DNA from: an uncultured Collinsella sp.
GTDB taxonomy: Bacteria > Actinomycetota > Coriobacteriia > Coriobacteriales > Coriobacteriaceae
Direction: 5' to 3'
NCBI GenBank assembly: GCA_900758845.1
Contig: CAAESW010000064.1
Coordinates: 1 to 43,508, forward strand
DNA: 43,508 nucleotides
The notes below the pieces were generated by a model, which did no database searches, was not told where the DNA came from, and was given only the letters and a program-made list of their open reading frames with translations. Every line of letters starts with the position of its first letter. Within the stretch, counting starts at the first letter, position 1. This document shows positions 14,496-23,062 of the stretch, piece after piece. A program made the translations under genes and the position numbers.

Positions 14496-16700
14496 ATGGG
14501 TCCTCGCCAACGACAGGGACGCAGCCGTTCAAAGACGCATGCCCTGCCCATAATCCTGCTCTCGTTTTTGGGCTTTCTGCTGATTGCGGGCGTGGCATTT
14601 GGCATCGGCATGGTCGGCAACGTCAACCGCTGGCTGTCCGATCTGCCCGACTACACCGACGCCAACGCGTATCTGGTGAGCGAGCCCACCGAGATCGTCG
14701 ACTGCAACGGCAACAAGATCGCGAGCTTCTACACGCAAAACCGCAAGTCCATCACCAAGGACGACGTCTCCCCCTACGTGCTGCAGGGCACCGTTGACGT
14801 CGAGGACGAGCGCTTCTACGAGCACGGCGGTATCGACCTGTGGGGTATCGCGCGTGCTGCGGTGGCAACCCTCGGCGGCGGACACGAAGGCGCCTCGACT
14901 ATCACCCAGCAGCTGGTGCGCAACACCATCCTGCAGGAGGAGCAGTTCGACTCGACCATCGAGCGTAAAGTGCGCGAGGCCTACATCGCCGTCAAGATGG
15001 AGGATATGTACTCCAAAGACGAGATCCTCATGATGTACCTCAACACCATCTATTACGGTCACGGCGCCTACGGTATTGAGGCCGCCGCCGAGACCTACCT
15101 GTCCAAGAGCGCCGCAGACCTCACCCTGAGCGAGGCCGCGCTGCTCATCGGCCTTCCCAACTCGCCCTCGCAGTACGACCCCACGGTCAACCCCGACCTG
15201 GCGCTGTCCCGTCGCAACAAGGTCCTCGACAACATGCTGCGCCTGGGCCACATTACGCAGGAGGAGCACGATGCCGCACAGGCCGAGCCCATCACCCTCA
15301 ACGTGACCGAAATCTCGGGCAGCGGCGTCGACGTATACTCGCAGCCCTACTTTGTCGCCTATGTTAAGCAGCTGCTGGAGCAGGAGTTCTCGACCGACGT
15401 GCTCTTTAAGGGCGGCTTGACCGTCAAGACCACCATCGACCCCACGATGCAGCAGGTGGCAGAGAATGCCGTCCGCGAGCAGCTCGACACGCTCTCGCTC
15501 GACGGCCTGGACATGGGCATGGTCGTCGTCGACCCCAAGACCGGCTACATCAAGTGCATGGTGGGCGGCTATGACTACAACGCCGACGAGAACCACGTAA
15601 ACCATGCCACGGCCAAACGTCCCGTCGGCTCCACCTTTAAGGCCTTTACGCTGGCAACTGCCATCCAAAACGGCATGAACCCCAACGTCACCCTCAACTG
15701 CAACTCGCCGCTCAAGGCCAAGGGCACCACGACCGAGGTCCAAAACTACGCCAACCATAGCTATGGCAACATCACGCTTAAGCAGGCGACGGCATACTCC
15801 TCCAACACCGGCTACATCCAGGTAGCGGAAGCCGTCGGCAACAGCAAGATCATCTCGCTCGTCAAAAAGCTCGGCATCGATCCCGCCAAGGACAACATCG
15901 AGGACGTTCCCGTCATGACGCTCGGCACCGGCTCGATCTCGCCGCTCGAGATGGCCGCCGCCTACGCGACGTTTGCCAACGGCGGCTACTATCGCCAGCC
16001 GATCGCCATCACCGAGATTGACTCTCGTACCGGTTCGGTGCTGTACCAGCACACGGACAATCCCTCACAGGTGCTTACCGAGGGCGAGGCCGCCGCGGTC
16101 ACCGATGTTCTGTCCGGCGTCATGCAGGGCAGCGGTACGGGTGCTGCCGGCGCCTTGAGCGTCAACCAGCCCTATGCCGGCAAAACGGGCACCACCGACA
16201 ACACCACCAACCTGTGGTTCTGCGGCTATACCCCGCAGCTGGCGTGCGCCCTGTGGACCGGCTATTCCGCAGGTGAGATCCCCATCCAAAAATACGGCAC
16301 GGACCTGCTGGGCGACAGCACCAACCTGCCTGTCTTTAAGCGGTTTATGAACACCGTTCTGACCGGTACCGAGCGCCAGGAGTTTGCGACCGGAACGGCG
16401 CCCACCTACAAGAACAACAGCGTCTGGAAGTTCTACGGCACCAACAACGCCAAGAAGACGGAGAACGACGACAAGGACGAGAACGAGGACGAAGAGGAAA
16501 CTACCACAACGACTACCACGACGACCACGACCACCGAGACCACGGGTGGCGACACCACCGGCGGCACCGGTACGACCGGTGGCTCGACGGGCGGCTCAAC
16601 TGGTGGTTCGACCGGCGGCGATGGCGGCACGCCTACGCCTACGCCTACGCCTACGCCCACTCCCGACCCCTCGCCCACGCCTGACGATACGGTCGGCTAG
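14496..16700 (+). CDS. Class A penicillin-binding protein (PBP1A type)
   Basis: Bifunctional peptidoglycan glycosyltransferase/transpeptidase, 734 residues. It has one N-terminal membrane anchor (about residues 15-40) and an extracellular catalytic part. The GT51 domain has EDERFYEHGGID at about 102-113, then GASTITQQLVRN. The transpeptidase has S379-TFK, SSN at about 435-437 and K563-TGT. The C-terminus is low complexity: an acidic run, a run of twelve Thr, Gly-Thr/Ser repeats and a Thr-Pro run encoded by hexamer repeats at about 16630-16656. It probably spans or contacts the wall. ATG at 14496 is preferred over earlier in-frame starts because TGGAGG precedes it and the membrane anchor follows at normal distance. 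A perfect 15-bp terminator follows. Confidence 0.93.
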   Translation: MGPRQRQGRSRSKTHALPIILLSFLGFLLIAGVAFGIGMVGNVNRWLSDLPDYTDANAYLVSEPTEIVDCNGNKIASFYTQNRKSITKDDVSPYVLQGTVDVEDERFYEHGGIDLWGIARAAVATLGGGHEGASTITQQLVRNTILQEEQFDSTIERKVREAYIAVKMEDMYSKDEILMMYLNTIYYGHGAYGIEAAAETYLSKSAADLTLSEAALLIGLPNSPSQYDPTVNPDLALSRRNKVLDNMLRLGHITQEEHDAAQAEPITLNVTEISGSGVDVYSQPYFVAYVKQLLEQEFSTDVLFKGGLTVKTTIDPTMQQVAENAVREQLDTLSLDGLDMGMVVVDPKTGYIKCMVGGYDYNADENHVNHATAKRPVGSTFKAFTLATAIQNGMNPNVTLNCNSPLKAKGTTTEVQNYANHSYGNITLKQATAYSSNTGYIQVAEAVGNSKIISLVKKLGIDPAKDNIEDVPVMTLGTGSISPLEMAAAYATFANGGYYRQPIAITEIDSRTGSVLYQHTDNPSQVLTEGEAAAVTDVLSGVMQGSGTGAAGALSVNQPYAGKTGTTDNTTNLWFCGYTPQLACALWTGYSAGEIPIQKYGTDLLGDSTNLPVFKRFMNTVLTGTERQEFATGTAPTYKNNSVWKFYGTNNAKKTENDDKDENEDEEETTTTTTTTTTTTETTGGDTTGGTGTTGGSTGGSTGGSTGGDGGTPTPTPTPTPTPDPSPTPDDTVG

Positions 16701-16722
16701 AAATCATCCGGCCATAAGCAAC

Positions 16723-16764
16723 AAGGCCCCCGAGCAGCTTATTAAACTGCTCGGGGGCCTTTTA
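16723..16764 (+). terminator. PBP terminator
   Basis: Perfect 15-bp stem: AAGGCCCCCGAGCAG (16723-16737) with CTGCTCGGGGGCCTT (16747-16761), followed by TTT. It is nearly symmetric, and the argR operon end lies opposite, so it may work in both directions. Confidence 0.92.
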
Positions 16765-16804
16765 GTTTAAAGCGACCTGGTGGGCGGTCTTTATACCGGC
16801 AAAC

Positions 16805-16840
16805 AAAAAAGGGGGGGGTACCGACCAACGTCGATACCCC
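16805..16840 (-). terminator. argR terminator
   Basis: Minus strand: GGGGTATCGAC pairs with GTCGGTACCCC (11 bp, one T-G) around GTTG, then four more C and TTTTTT (16805-16810). It is 50 nt past the argR stop. The complement is a run of eight G at 16811-16818. Confidence 0.85.
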
Positions 16841-16890
16841 TTACAAGCCACTATGTCACGCACACAGTGCCGAGCGCACGACCCGCACGC

Positions 16891-17328
16891 CTACTTGCGA
16901 GAATTGCTCAGCTTATTGATCAGCGCCTCAAGACGCTCGCCGTCCTCGGCCGTCTGGGCAATAACCAAAATCGTATCGTTGCCGGCAAGCGAGCCAAGCA
17001 CATCGGGCAGCTCTGCCGCATCAACGGCGGCGGCGATGCCGGAAGCCGTGCCAGGCTGAGCCTTGATCATAACCAGATTATCGGTGCGCAGAACGCCCGT
17101 TACGAGCTCGGAAACCATACGCTGCAGGTGCAGGTCCTCTGCCAGAACATAGATGCCCTCAGGGAGCTTACGCAGCCCCATATCGGCAATATCGCGAGAG
17201 ACAGTCGCCTGCGTGCAATCAAAGCCCATAGCGCGGAGCTCATCGACCAGCACGCGCTGCGTGCGGACGTCCTTATTGCGCACAATATCTCTAATGGCAT
17301 CCTGGCGCCCATTGCGTTTTTTAGCCAT
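16891..17328 (-). CDS. argR: Arginine repressor ArgR
   Basis: Arginine-responsive transcription regulator, 145 residues, a hexamer in the family. The N-terminal winged helix contains the DNA-contact SR motif in CTQATVSRDIADMG near residues 39-52. The C-terminal oligomerisation and arginine-binding domain shows PGTASGIAAAVDA and LAGNDTILVIA. The ATG at 17328 (MAKKRNGR) is chosen over 17361 because GGAGAGAGG precedes it. The 130-bp region in front is AT-rich with two inverted repeats, so autoregulation is plausible. Carbamate kinase and carbamoyltransferase homologues lie in this window but those belong to a different pathway, so control of them by ArgR is only a possibility. Confidence 0.93.
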   Translation of the reverse strand: MAKKRNGRQDAIRDIVRNKDVRTQRVLVDELRAMGFDCTQATVSRDIADMGLRKLPEGIYVLAEDLHLQRMVSELVTGVLRTDNLVMIKAQPGTASGIAAAVDAAELPDVLGSLAGNDTILVIAQTAEDGERLEALINKLSNSRK

Positions 17329-17460
17329 ACAAACCCTCTCTCCAAAAGATGGCGGAGACAATCAATCAGTGATTGAATAGTTTAACGCTATTTGAAGGCT
17401 TTTGTGTATAAGAACGCATTTCGAAACAATTCTATGCAAATTTGTTTCGAGATGAGCCGT
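17329..17460 (-). promoter_or_regulatory. argR control region with palindromes
   Basis: AT-rich spacer. TCAATCA-G-TGATTGA is at 17362-17376, and TCGAAACAA/TTGTTTCGA (9 bp, 12-nt loop) at 17421-17429 and 17442-17450. The latter encloses TTTGCATAGAATT, whose left half resembles an ARG-box half site. No promoter boxes could be assigned with confidence. Confidence 0.4.
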
Positions 17461-18501
17461 TTAGGCGGTTTTTGCGCCCGTCCGGTTAAGAAAAGCTGCC
17501 AGATGCGTACACATCACGCAGCGCGCGGGCTTGGCGCTGGCGATCGGCCCAAACAACAGACCGAGCCCCCGATGGTTATCCTTGAGCGCGGCGACCATCT
17601 GACGGGTTCGAGGCGCCTCGAGCATATCACGCATACGGGCGGAACGCTCGATTGACGACACCCCATGCGGGCTCAGACACAAATTCTCGATGCAGGCGAC
17701 CAGTCCGGCAAAGTAGAACTTTTGGGTTGCCAGCTTGAGCCGACCACCGCTATCTGCTTCCGAGAGTGAGTCCGTAAGCTCGTCGAGCGCCCGGGTGTCA
17801 TCGGATACCTTGGCATACATGGTGGGATCAAAGGCATCTGTAAGCTTAGGTGCCGCCGCGTGGAAACAAGCGTCGCCGCAGCCGGACACGAATCGTGCCT
17901 GCGAGAGCGCATAAGCCATAAACTCAACCGTACGGTACGCCTTGCCGCGCGACAGGCATGCCTCAAACAGCGGACGGCTATACATCACGCCAGAGGTCTG
18001 AGCGACTAGGCCGCCCAAAATCAACTGGGGCAGCCCAGTCACCATAGAAGACTCGTCTTCTATGGCAATAGAGGCAGCATCCAAGACGCGCGAATGACGC
18101 TCGCGATGCGCATCGTATCGATCGAGCGACACCGAGGGGAACACAATGTCTGCCGCAGTATCGCACGCGATATCGACCATCTTGGAAAGGGCCTGCGGAG
18201 CAAACCACTCATCGGCGTTCATGGCGATGATTTGAGAGCCGCGCGAGGCATCAAAACCGGCACGAAGACAAGCGCCGCGCTTCGCGTCCTCGACGTCAAT
18301 CAAATCAATATGGATGTCCCTGTCGGCAGCAACTTGAAGCGAATGGCGCACGCCAGGCGCAGCATCGCGGCAGACAACGACAATCTGCAAATCATAGAGG
18401 TCTTGGTTCTGGATACTCTCGAGCGCACGCATCGCATAGCTGGGCGAACCTTCTACCACAAGGATCACCGAAAGTCGCGGATGCGAGCCACGTCGAACCA
18501 A
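17461..18501 (-). CDS. Family 2 glycosyltransferase-like protein
   Basis: A 346-residue protein whose first 120 residues look like a GT-A glycosyltransferase family 2 fold: LSVILVVEGSPSYAMRALES near 10-29, then LQIVVVCRDAAPG, and a GACLRAGFDASRGSQIIAMN core. The usual metal-binding DxD position reads NADEWF, which keeps one acidic pair but not the classic triplet. The C-terminal 200 residues are not recognised. The start is TTG at 18501 with GAGAGGA about 8 nt upstream; no ATG or GTG fits better. It is downstream of truA with a 161-bp gap that holds nothing I can name. Sugar donor and acceptor are unknown. Confidence 0.65.
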   Translation of the reverse strand: MVRRGSHPRLSVILVVEGSPSYAMRALESIQNQDLYDLQIVVVCRDAAPGVRHSLQVAADRDIHIDLIDVEDAKRGACLRAGFDASRGSQIIAMNADEWFAPQALSKMVDIACDTAADIVFPSVSLDRYDAHRERHSRVLDAASIAIEDESSMVTGLPQLILGGLVAQTSGVMYSRPLFEACLSRGKAYRTVEFMAYALSQARFVSGCGDACFHAAAPKLTDAFDPTMYAKVSDDTRALDELTDSLSEADSGGRLKLATQKFYFAGLVACIENLCLSPHGVSSIERSARMRDMLEAPRTRQMVAALKDNHRGLGLLFGPIASAKPARCVMCTHLAAFLNRTGAKTA

Positions 18502-18662
18502 GTTATCCGTCCTCTCGACAGCAATGAATCAAACTGTCGTTCATGGTACACCCCGGCAATAAAAGCAATGAGACACCGGTTGCACTGCACGCCAAGAACA
18601 GATGTTGCACACGCGCAGCCCACAGATGACAGGTGCCGACGAACGGCGCGTCGAGCCCTCCC

Positions 18663-19487
18663 CTAGTCGAGCACGACAAGCTCGGCGGGATCGTAATCCA
18701 CGCCCATAAACGTAAGGCCGCAGGCAGGAGCCGTGGGGCCCGCAGCGGTACGATCGCAAGCATCGATGACCTCGCGCATCCACTCGGGTTCACGGCGATG
18801 CATGCCAATCTCGACAAGCGTGCCAACGATCGTACGGACCATCGAATGCAGAAACGCATTGCCCTCGATGGTAAACGTCAGGATGTCCTCGCCAAACGCA
18901 ATCTCATGGCCAAACTCGGCACGCATCACGCAGCGATGCGTGGGCTTGCCAACGGCCGAGGCAACCTTGCAAAAGCTTTTAAAGTCCTGTTCGCCCAGCA
19001 GCGCGGGGCAGGCAGCAGACATAGCCTCAACATCCAAGGGATAGCGATGCCACCACACGGCACCGCGGGACAGCACGGGGCGCGCATCTCGATCGGCAAT
19101 ACGGTACGTATACGTACGGGAACGCGCGTCAAAACGTGCAGAAAAGCCTTTACGGGCCCTGTAGACCTCGTTTATGGCGATATCTTTGGGCAGCAGGGCA
19201 TCCATAGCCCGCAGCCACCTACGGCGCGTTAGGGCGAGCTCAGCGTCCGTTACGGGCACGCTGATGTACTGAGCCACGGCATGCACGCCGGCATCGGTGC
19301 GACCCGCGCACGTCAGATCGATCGGACGGCGAAGCAGCGTCTCGATGGCTCGACGCAGCTCACCCGCAACCGTCGTCTGTCCCGGCTGCTCGGCAAAGCC
19401 GCTATAGGACGAGCCATCGTATGCCACGCGGAAAACGAGCGTGGCATCGAGCTCTGGAATCGAATTGAAATCAGACGGCGCGGTCAT
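18663..19487 (-). CDS. truA: tRNA pseudouridine(38-40) synthase TruA
   Basis: Isomerises uridines 38-40 in the anticodon stem of tRNAs. The protein is 274 residues. The catalytic Asp lies in CAGRTDAGVHA near residues 57-67. The N-terminal FRVAYDGSSYSGFAEQPG and the later FLHSMVRTIVGTLVEIG are family hallmarks. ATG at 19487 with GGGAG upstream is preferred to the TTG at 19502. It is the last gene on the ribosomal side, as in many bacteria (rplQ-truA), but a terminator lies between rplQ and truA, so at least part of its expression must be independent or by read-through. Confidence 0.93.
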   Translation of the reverse strand: MTAPSDFNSIPELDATLVFRVAYDGSSYSGFAEQPGQTTVAGELRRAIETLLRRPIDLTCAGRTDAGVHAVAQYISVPVTDAELALTRRRWLRAMDALLPKDIAINEVYRARKGFSARFDARSRTYTYRIADRDARPVLSRGAVWWHRYPLDVEAMSAACPALLGEQDFKSFCKVASAVGKPTHRCVMRAEFGHEIAFGEDILTFTIEGNAFLHSMVRTIVGTLVEIGMHRREPEWMREVIDACDRTAAGPTAPACGLTFMGVDYDPAELVVLD

Positions 19488-19522
19488 GGGCGCTCCCAAC
19501 AAACAGGCAATGGCATTTCGAC

Positions 19523-19553
19523 AAAAAAAGAGGGGTACGCGAACGTACCCCTC
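19523..19553 (-). terminator. Terminator after rplQ
   Basis: Minus strand: GAGGGGTACG-TTCG-CGTACCCCTC (19530-19553) followed by seven T (19523-19529). The UUCG tetraloop makes it very stable. It ends the rplE-to-rplQ ribosomal transcript. Confidence 0.93.
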
Positions 19554-19579
19554 GAATATAGCCTATGCAGACGGATTGT

Positions 19580-20047
19580 CTACTCAGCGGTCTCCTCAGC
19601 AGGAGCCTCCTCGGCAGCCTCGACCTTCTTGGGAGCAGCGGCCTTCTTGGGGGCCGGAGCAGCCTTCTTGGCCTTAGGCGTGCAAGGCTCGGTGGCGAGC
19701 TCCATGATAACGATGGGAGCGTTGTCGCCCTTGCGGTTACCGAGCTTCATGATGCGGGTATAACCGCCGTTGCGATCCTGCCACATACCCTGGGCAGCCT
19801 TGTCGAAGATCTCGGCAACGAGCTGCTTATCGCCGAGCTTGGCGATAGCCAGACGACGAGAGTGCAGGTCGCCCTTCTTGGCCCAAGTGATGATCGGATC
19901 GACGACCGAACGCAGCGCCTTAGCGCGGGTCTCGGTGGTCTTGATGCGGTCGTTCTCGAAGAGGGCCTTAGCAAGGCTCTTCTTCATGGCCTTGGTGTGG
20001 CTCGCATCGGTGCCGAGCTTCAGGCCCTTCTTAACGTTGTGACGCAT
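19580..20047 (-). CDS. rplQ: 50S ribosomal protein L17
   Basis: Large-subunit protein L17, 155 residues. The core (MRHNVKKGLKLGTDASHTKA start, then NDRIKTTETRAKALR) is the normal 115-120 residues. The last 35 residues are an Ala/Lys/Pro/Glu-rich tail, a common addition in actinobacterial L17. It follows rpoA by 30 nt and closes the alpha operon. Confidence 0.97.
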   Translation of the reverse strand: MRHNVKKGLKLGTDASHTKAMKKSLAKALFENDRIKTTETRAKALRSVVDPIITWAKKGDLHSRRLAIAKLGDKQLVAEIFDKAAQGMWQDRNGGYTRIMKLGNRKGDNAPIVIMELATEPCTPKAKKAAPAPKKAAAPKKVEAAEEAPAEETAE

Positions 20048-20077
20048 GGTCTAGTTTCTCCTCAAATATGCGAAGCA

Positions 20078-21019
20078 TTAAGCCTTCAGGCTCAGGCCCA
20101 TGGACTCAAGCTTGTCCTTCACTTCCTCGATCGACTTAACACCGAAGTTACGGATGTTGAGCAGATCGTTCTCCGAGAACTCAACGAGCTGACGGACCGA
20201 GTGAATGCTGGCGCGCTTAAGGCAGTTGTAGGAACGGACGGAAAGGTCCAGATCCTCGATCTGCTTGTCCAGCTCGGCGTTGTCGTTGGTGACCTCGGGA
20301 GCGAAGATCGAAGCCTCCTCCTCGACCTCGGGGGTCTCGGCAAGGTTCATAAAGGCGGCCATATGCTGGTTGATGATATTGGCAGCCTGGACCACGGCGT
20401 CGCGCGGGGCGATGGAGCCGTTGGTCTCGATCTCGAGGACAAGGCGGTCGTAGTCGGTGTGCTGACCGACACGGCAAGCCTCAACGAGCTTGGCGCAACG
20501 GGAAACCGGCGAGTACAGCGAGTCGACGTGGATCACACCGATGGGATCGTTGTCGCGCTTGTTGGCCTCGCCAGAAACATAGCCGCGGCCATAGCCGATG
20601 CGCATGCTCATGGTGAGATGGCCACCCTCGGTGAGCGTAGCAATGTGCTGCTCGGGGTTGACCAGCTCAAACTCGGACGGAATAAAGAAGTCCGCACCGG
20701 TGACCTCGCAGGGGCCGTCAACCGAAATGGTGGCGGTCGCCTCGTCGGTCGTGCCGAGAGCCCTGAAGACAAGACCCTTGACATTCAGGACGATGTCGGT
20801 GACATCCTCGACCATGTTAGGGATGGTCATGAACTCGTGCTGCGCGCCATCGATCTGAATAGCCTCGACGGCGGCACCCTCGAGCGAGGACAGAAGAACG
20901 CGACGAAGGGAGTTACCCAGCGTATCGCCGTAGCCACGCTCGAGCGGCTCGACGGAGACACGAGCAGACGTCTCGTTGATCTCTTCGACCTGAACCTGAG
21001 GCCTAATGAATTCTGACAT
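20078..21019 (-). CDS. rpoA: RNA polymerase subunit alpha
   Basis: Alpha subunit of RNA polymerase, 313 residues. The N-terminal assembly domain runs to about residue 230 (LERGYGDTLGNSLRRVLLSS is the conserved dimerisation element). An acidic linker follows, then the C-terminal domain that contacts UP elements and activators (LDLSVRSYNCLKRASIHSVR, then NFGVKSIEEVKDKL). It lies between rpsD and rplQ in the usual alpha-operon order. Confidence 0.97.
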   Translation of the reverse strand: MSEFIRPQVQVEEINETSARVSVEPLERGYGDTLGNSLRRVLLSSLEGAAVEAIQIDGAQHEFMTIPNMVEDVTDIVLNVKGLVFRALGTTDEATATISVDGPCEVTGADFFIPSEFELVNPEQHIATLTEGGHLTMSMRIGYGRGYVSGEANKRDNDPIGVIHVDSLYSPVSRCAKLVEACRVGQHTDYDRLVLEIETNGSIAPRDAVVQAANIINQHMAAFMNLAETPEVEEEASIFAPEVTNDNAELDKQIEDLDLSVRSYNCLKRASIHSVRQLVEFSENDLLNIRNFGVKSIEEVKDKLESMGLSLKA

Positions 21020-21051
21020 GTATTACCTCCAGCCTCAGCAGCCCGGATGGA

Positions 21052-21648
21052 CTACTTAGAGTAGAGCTCGACGATGAGCTGCTCGTTGATATCACCGCTG
21101 ATCTGCTCACGCGTCGGCAGAGCGAGCACGTTACCAGACAGCTTCTCGATATCGACCTCGAGCCAGCCAGGGACCTCAAAGCGCTCGGAGGAAATCAGAG
21201 CCTCCTTGATGGGGAGAAGGTCACGGAACTTCTCGCCGACAGCGACGACGTCGCCGGCCTTGACGCGGTAGGACGGGATGTCCACGCGCTTGCCGTTCAC
21301 GGTGAAGTGACCGTGACGGACGGACTGACGAGCCTCTTTGCGGGTGCGGGCGAAGCCAAGACGGAAGACGACGTTGTCGAGGCGAGACTCAAGAATGATC
21401 ATGAGGTTCTCACCGGTGACGCCGTTCATCTTACGGGCCTTGTTGAAGTAGCCGTGGAACTGCTTCTCCAGAACGCCATAGATGAACTTGACCTTCTGCT
21501 TCTCGCGCAGCTGCATGCCGTACTCAGATTCCTTGCGACGGCGCTTGGGCTGACGGATAGATTCCTTCTTGCTGCTGTAACCGAGCTCAGCGGGATCGAT
21601 CCCGAGCTGACGGCAGCGCTTAAGAACAGGAGTCCTGTCGATTGCCAT
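21052..21648 (-). CDS. rpsD: 30S ribosomal protein S4
   Basis: Small-subunit assembly protein S4, 198 residues, with the S4 RNA-binding domain near 90-150 (LESRLDNVVFRLGFARTRKE, then GHFTVNGKRVDIPSYRV). The N-terminal part lacks the four-cysteine zinc cluster seen in some bacteria. In E. coli S4 represses the alpha operon by binding its leader; no such pseudoknot was identified here. Confidence 0.97.
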   Translation of the reverse strand: MAIDRTPVLKRCRQLGIDPAELGYSSKKESIRQPKRRRKESEYGMQLREKQKVKFIYGVLEKQFHGYFNKARKMNGVTGENLMIILESRLDNVVFRLGFARTRKEARQSVRHGHFTVNGKRVDIPSYRVKAGDVVAVGEKFRDLLPIKEALISSERFEVPGWLEVDIEKLSGNVLALPTREQISGDINEQLIVELYSK

Positions 21649-21667
21649 ATTGATACGATCCTTTCAG

Positions 21668-22072
21668 TTACACGCGGCGACGCTTCTTGGGGCGGCAGCC
21701 GTTGTGCGGAATGGGGGTCTTGTCCTGGATGCTCGAGACCTCGAGGCCAGCAGCCTGGAGGGAGCGGATGGCGGTCTCACGACCGGAGCCGGGGCCCTTG
21801 ACGAAGACGGAAACCTTCTTCATACCGTGCTCCATGGCCTGCTTGGCAGCAGCCTCGGCAGCCATCTGGGCAGCGAACGGCGTGGACTTACGGGAGCCCT
21901 TGAAGCCCACCTGGCCAGCCGACTTCCAGGAAATGACGTTGCCCTGGGGATCGGTGATCGAAACGATCGTGTTGTTGAACGTAGAACGAATGTGAGCCTG
22001 GCCCACGGAAATGTTCTTACGGTCCGCGCGCTTCAGACGGGCAGCGCGAACGTTCTTCTTAGCAGTAGCCAT
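21668..22072 (-). CDS. rpsK: 30S ribosomal protein S11
   Basis: Small-subunit platform protein S11, 134 residues. Hallmarks are AHIRSTFNNTIVSITD near residues 26-41, SAGQVGFKGSRKSTPFAAQ, and the C-terminal PIPHNGCRPKKRRRV. It lies between rpsM and rpsD in the usual order. Confidence 0.97.
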   Translation of the reverse strand: MATAKKNVRAARLKRADRKNISVGQAHIRSTFNNTIVSITDPQGNVISWKSAGQVGFKGSRKSTPFAAQMAAEAAAKQAMEHGMKKVSVFVKGPGSGRETAIRSLQAAGLEVSSIQDKTPIPHNGCRPKKRRRV

Positions 22073-22086
22073 CTATCTAGCGCTCC

Positions 22087-22461
22087 TTATTTCTTCTTCT
22101 TAGCACCGATCTGACGCTTCGGGCCCTTGCGGGTACGAGCGTTAGTGTGGGTGCGCTGGCCGCGGACCGGGAGGCCCTTGCGGTGACGAAGGCCGCGGTT
22201 GCAGCCGATGTCCATAAGGCGCTTGACGTTCTGGTTACGCTCACGGCGGAGGTCGCCCTCAACCATGATCTGGTTCTTGTCGATATAATCGCGGATGGCG
22301 TTAACCTCATCCTCGGTGAGGTCCTTAACGCGCGTATCCACGTTAACGTTGCACTCGACGCAAATCTTCGTCGCAGTGGTGCGGCCGATGCCGTAAATGT
22401 AGGTCAGACCGATCTCAACGCGCTTCTCACGCGGGAGGTCGACACCATTAATACGGGCCAA
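22087..22461 (-). CDS. rpsM: 30S ribosomal protein S13
   Basis: Small-subunit head protein S13, 124 residues. It begins MARINGVDLPREKRVEIGLT, has the helix-two-turn-helix YIYGIGRTTA, and ends in the basic tail RGQRTHTNARTRKGPKR that reaches the P-site tRNA. It follows rpmJ by 14 nt. Confidence 0.97.
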   Translation of the reverse strand: MARINGVDLPREKRVEIGLTYIYGIGRTTATKICVECNVNVDTRVKDLTEDEVNAIRDYIDKNQIMVEGDLRRERNQNVKRLMDIGCNRGLRHRKGLPVRGQRTHTNARTRKGPKRQIGAKKKK

Positions 22462-22475
22462 CGTAGTCTCCTCTC

Positions 22476-22589
22476 TTAACCCTGACGCTGCTTATGACGG
22501 GGGTTCTCGCAAATGACGAGGACCTTGCCATGGCGCCTAATGATTTTGCACTTATCGCACATCTTCTTGACCGAAGGACGTACCTTCAT
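22476..22589 (-). CDS. rpmJ: 50S ribosomal protein L36 (zinc type)
   Basis: A 37-residue protein. It begins MKVRPSVKKMCDKCK, and zinc ligands are Cys11, Cys14, Cys27 and His32/33 (CDKC...C-ENPRH), so this is the zinc-binding C+ form. The ATG at 22587-22589 follows GGAAG, and the stop TAA is at 22476-22478. Its place between infA and rpsM is the usual one. Confidence 0.96.
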   Translation of the reverse strand: MKVRPSVKKMCDKCKIIRRHGKVLVICENPRHKQRQG

Positions 22590-22739
22590 CGTTCTTCCTT
22601 TCGGTAGCGCTCAAACTACTTCCCTACTATCTACTCGCCCAGCCGCAGGCGTTTAAAACTATGGCTGGTCTTCACACACAATCCGACCGTAGGTTGAGCT
22701 AAGCCTGCAGTCGGAAATGGAGTGCGTGTATGCGTGCCG

Positions 22740-22958
22740 CTATTTGTAGCGATAGGTGATGCGGCCGCGGGTCAGGTCGTACGGGGAAAGCTCCACGACA
22801 ACCCTGTCACCGGGGAGAATACGGATGTAATTCATTCGGATCTTGCCAGAAATGTTGCACAGAACCGAATGACCGTTCTCGAGCTCGACCTTAAACATGG
22901 CGTTGGGCAACGGTTCCTTTACCGTACCCTCGAGCTCAATTGCGTCTTCCTTCTTCAC
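22740..22958 (-). CDS. infA: Translation initiation factor IF-1
   Basis: An S1/OB-fold factor that binds the A site of the 30S subunit, 72 residues. Conserved elements are KEDAIELEGTV, then NAMFKVELENGHSVLCNISG and the GRITYRYK end. The start is taken as GTG at 22958, giving the standard 72 residues (VKKEDAI); a TTG two codons earlier (22964) is the alternative. The upstream AAAGATGA is a modest ribosome site. A gap of 150 bp to rpmJ contains two weak hairpins. Confidence 0.93.
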   Translation of the reverse strand: MKKEDAIELEGTVKEPLPNAMFKVELENGHSVLCNISGKIRMNYIRILPGDRVVVELSPYDLTRGRITYRYK

Positions 22959-22997
22959 AAGCAATCATCTTTCTCTAGAAAACGACAGCGATTGAGT

Positions 22998-23026
22998 ATT
23001 CTACAACACGTATGCACGCATCGTAA
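22998..23026 (-). promoter_or_regulatory. Candidate infA promoter
   Basis: Minus strand: -10 TAGAAT (22998-23003) with a TG two bases upstream, 17-bp spacer, weak -35 TTACGA (23021-23026). It would give an internal promoter between map and infA with a leader of about 33 nt. Confidence 0.35.
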
Positions 23027-23062
23027 TAACTTCGTAATGGCTCCACAACTAAGTGGAACTTG

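Noticed and set aside
16811..16818. Run of eight G as a phase-variable tract
   Set aside because: It is inside the argR terminator, outside any reading frame and not in a promoter spacer.
19565..21016. Long plus-strand frame across rplQ-rpoA
   Set aside because: Antisense to two ribosomal-operon genes of certain identity. The composition (Val/Leu/Asp-rich) is typical of antisense shadows.
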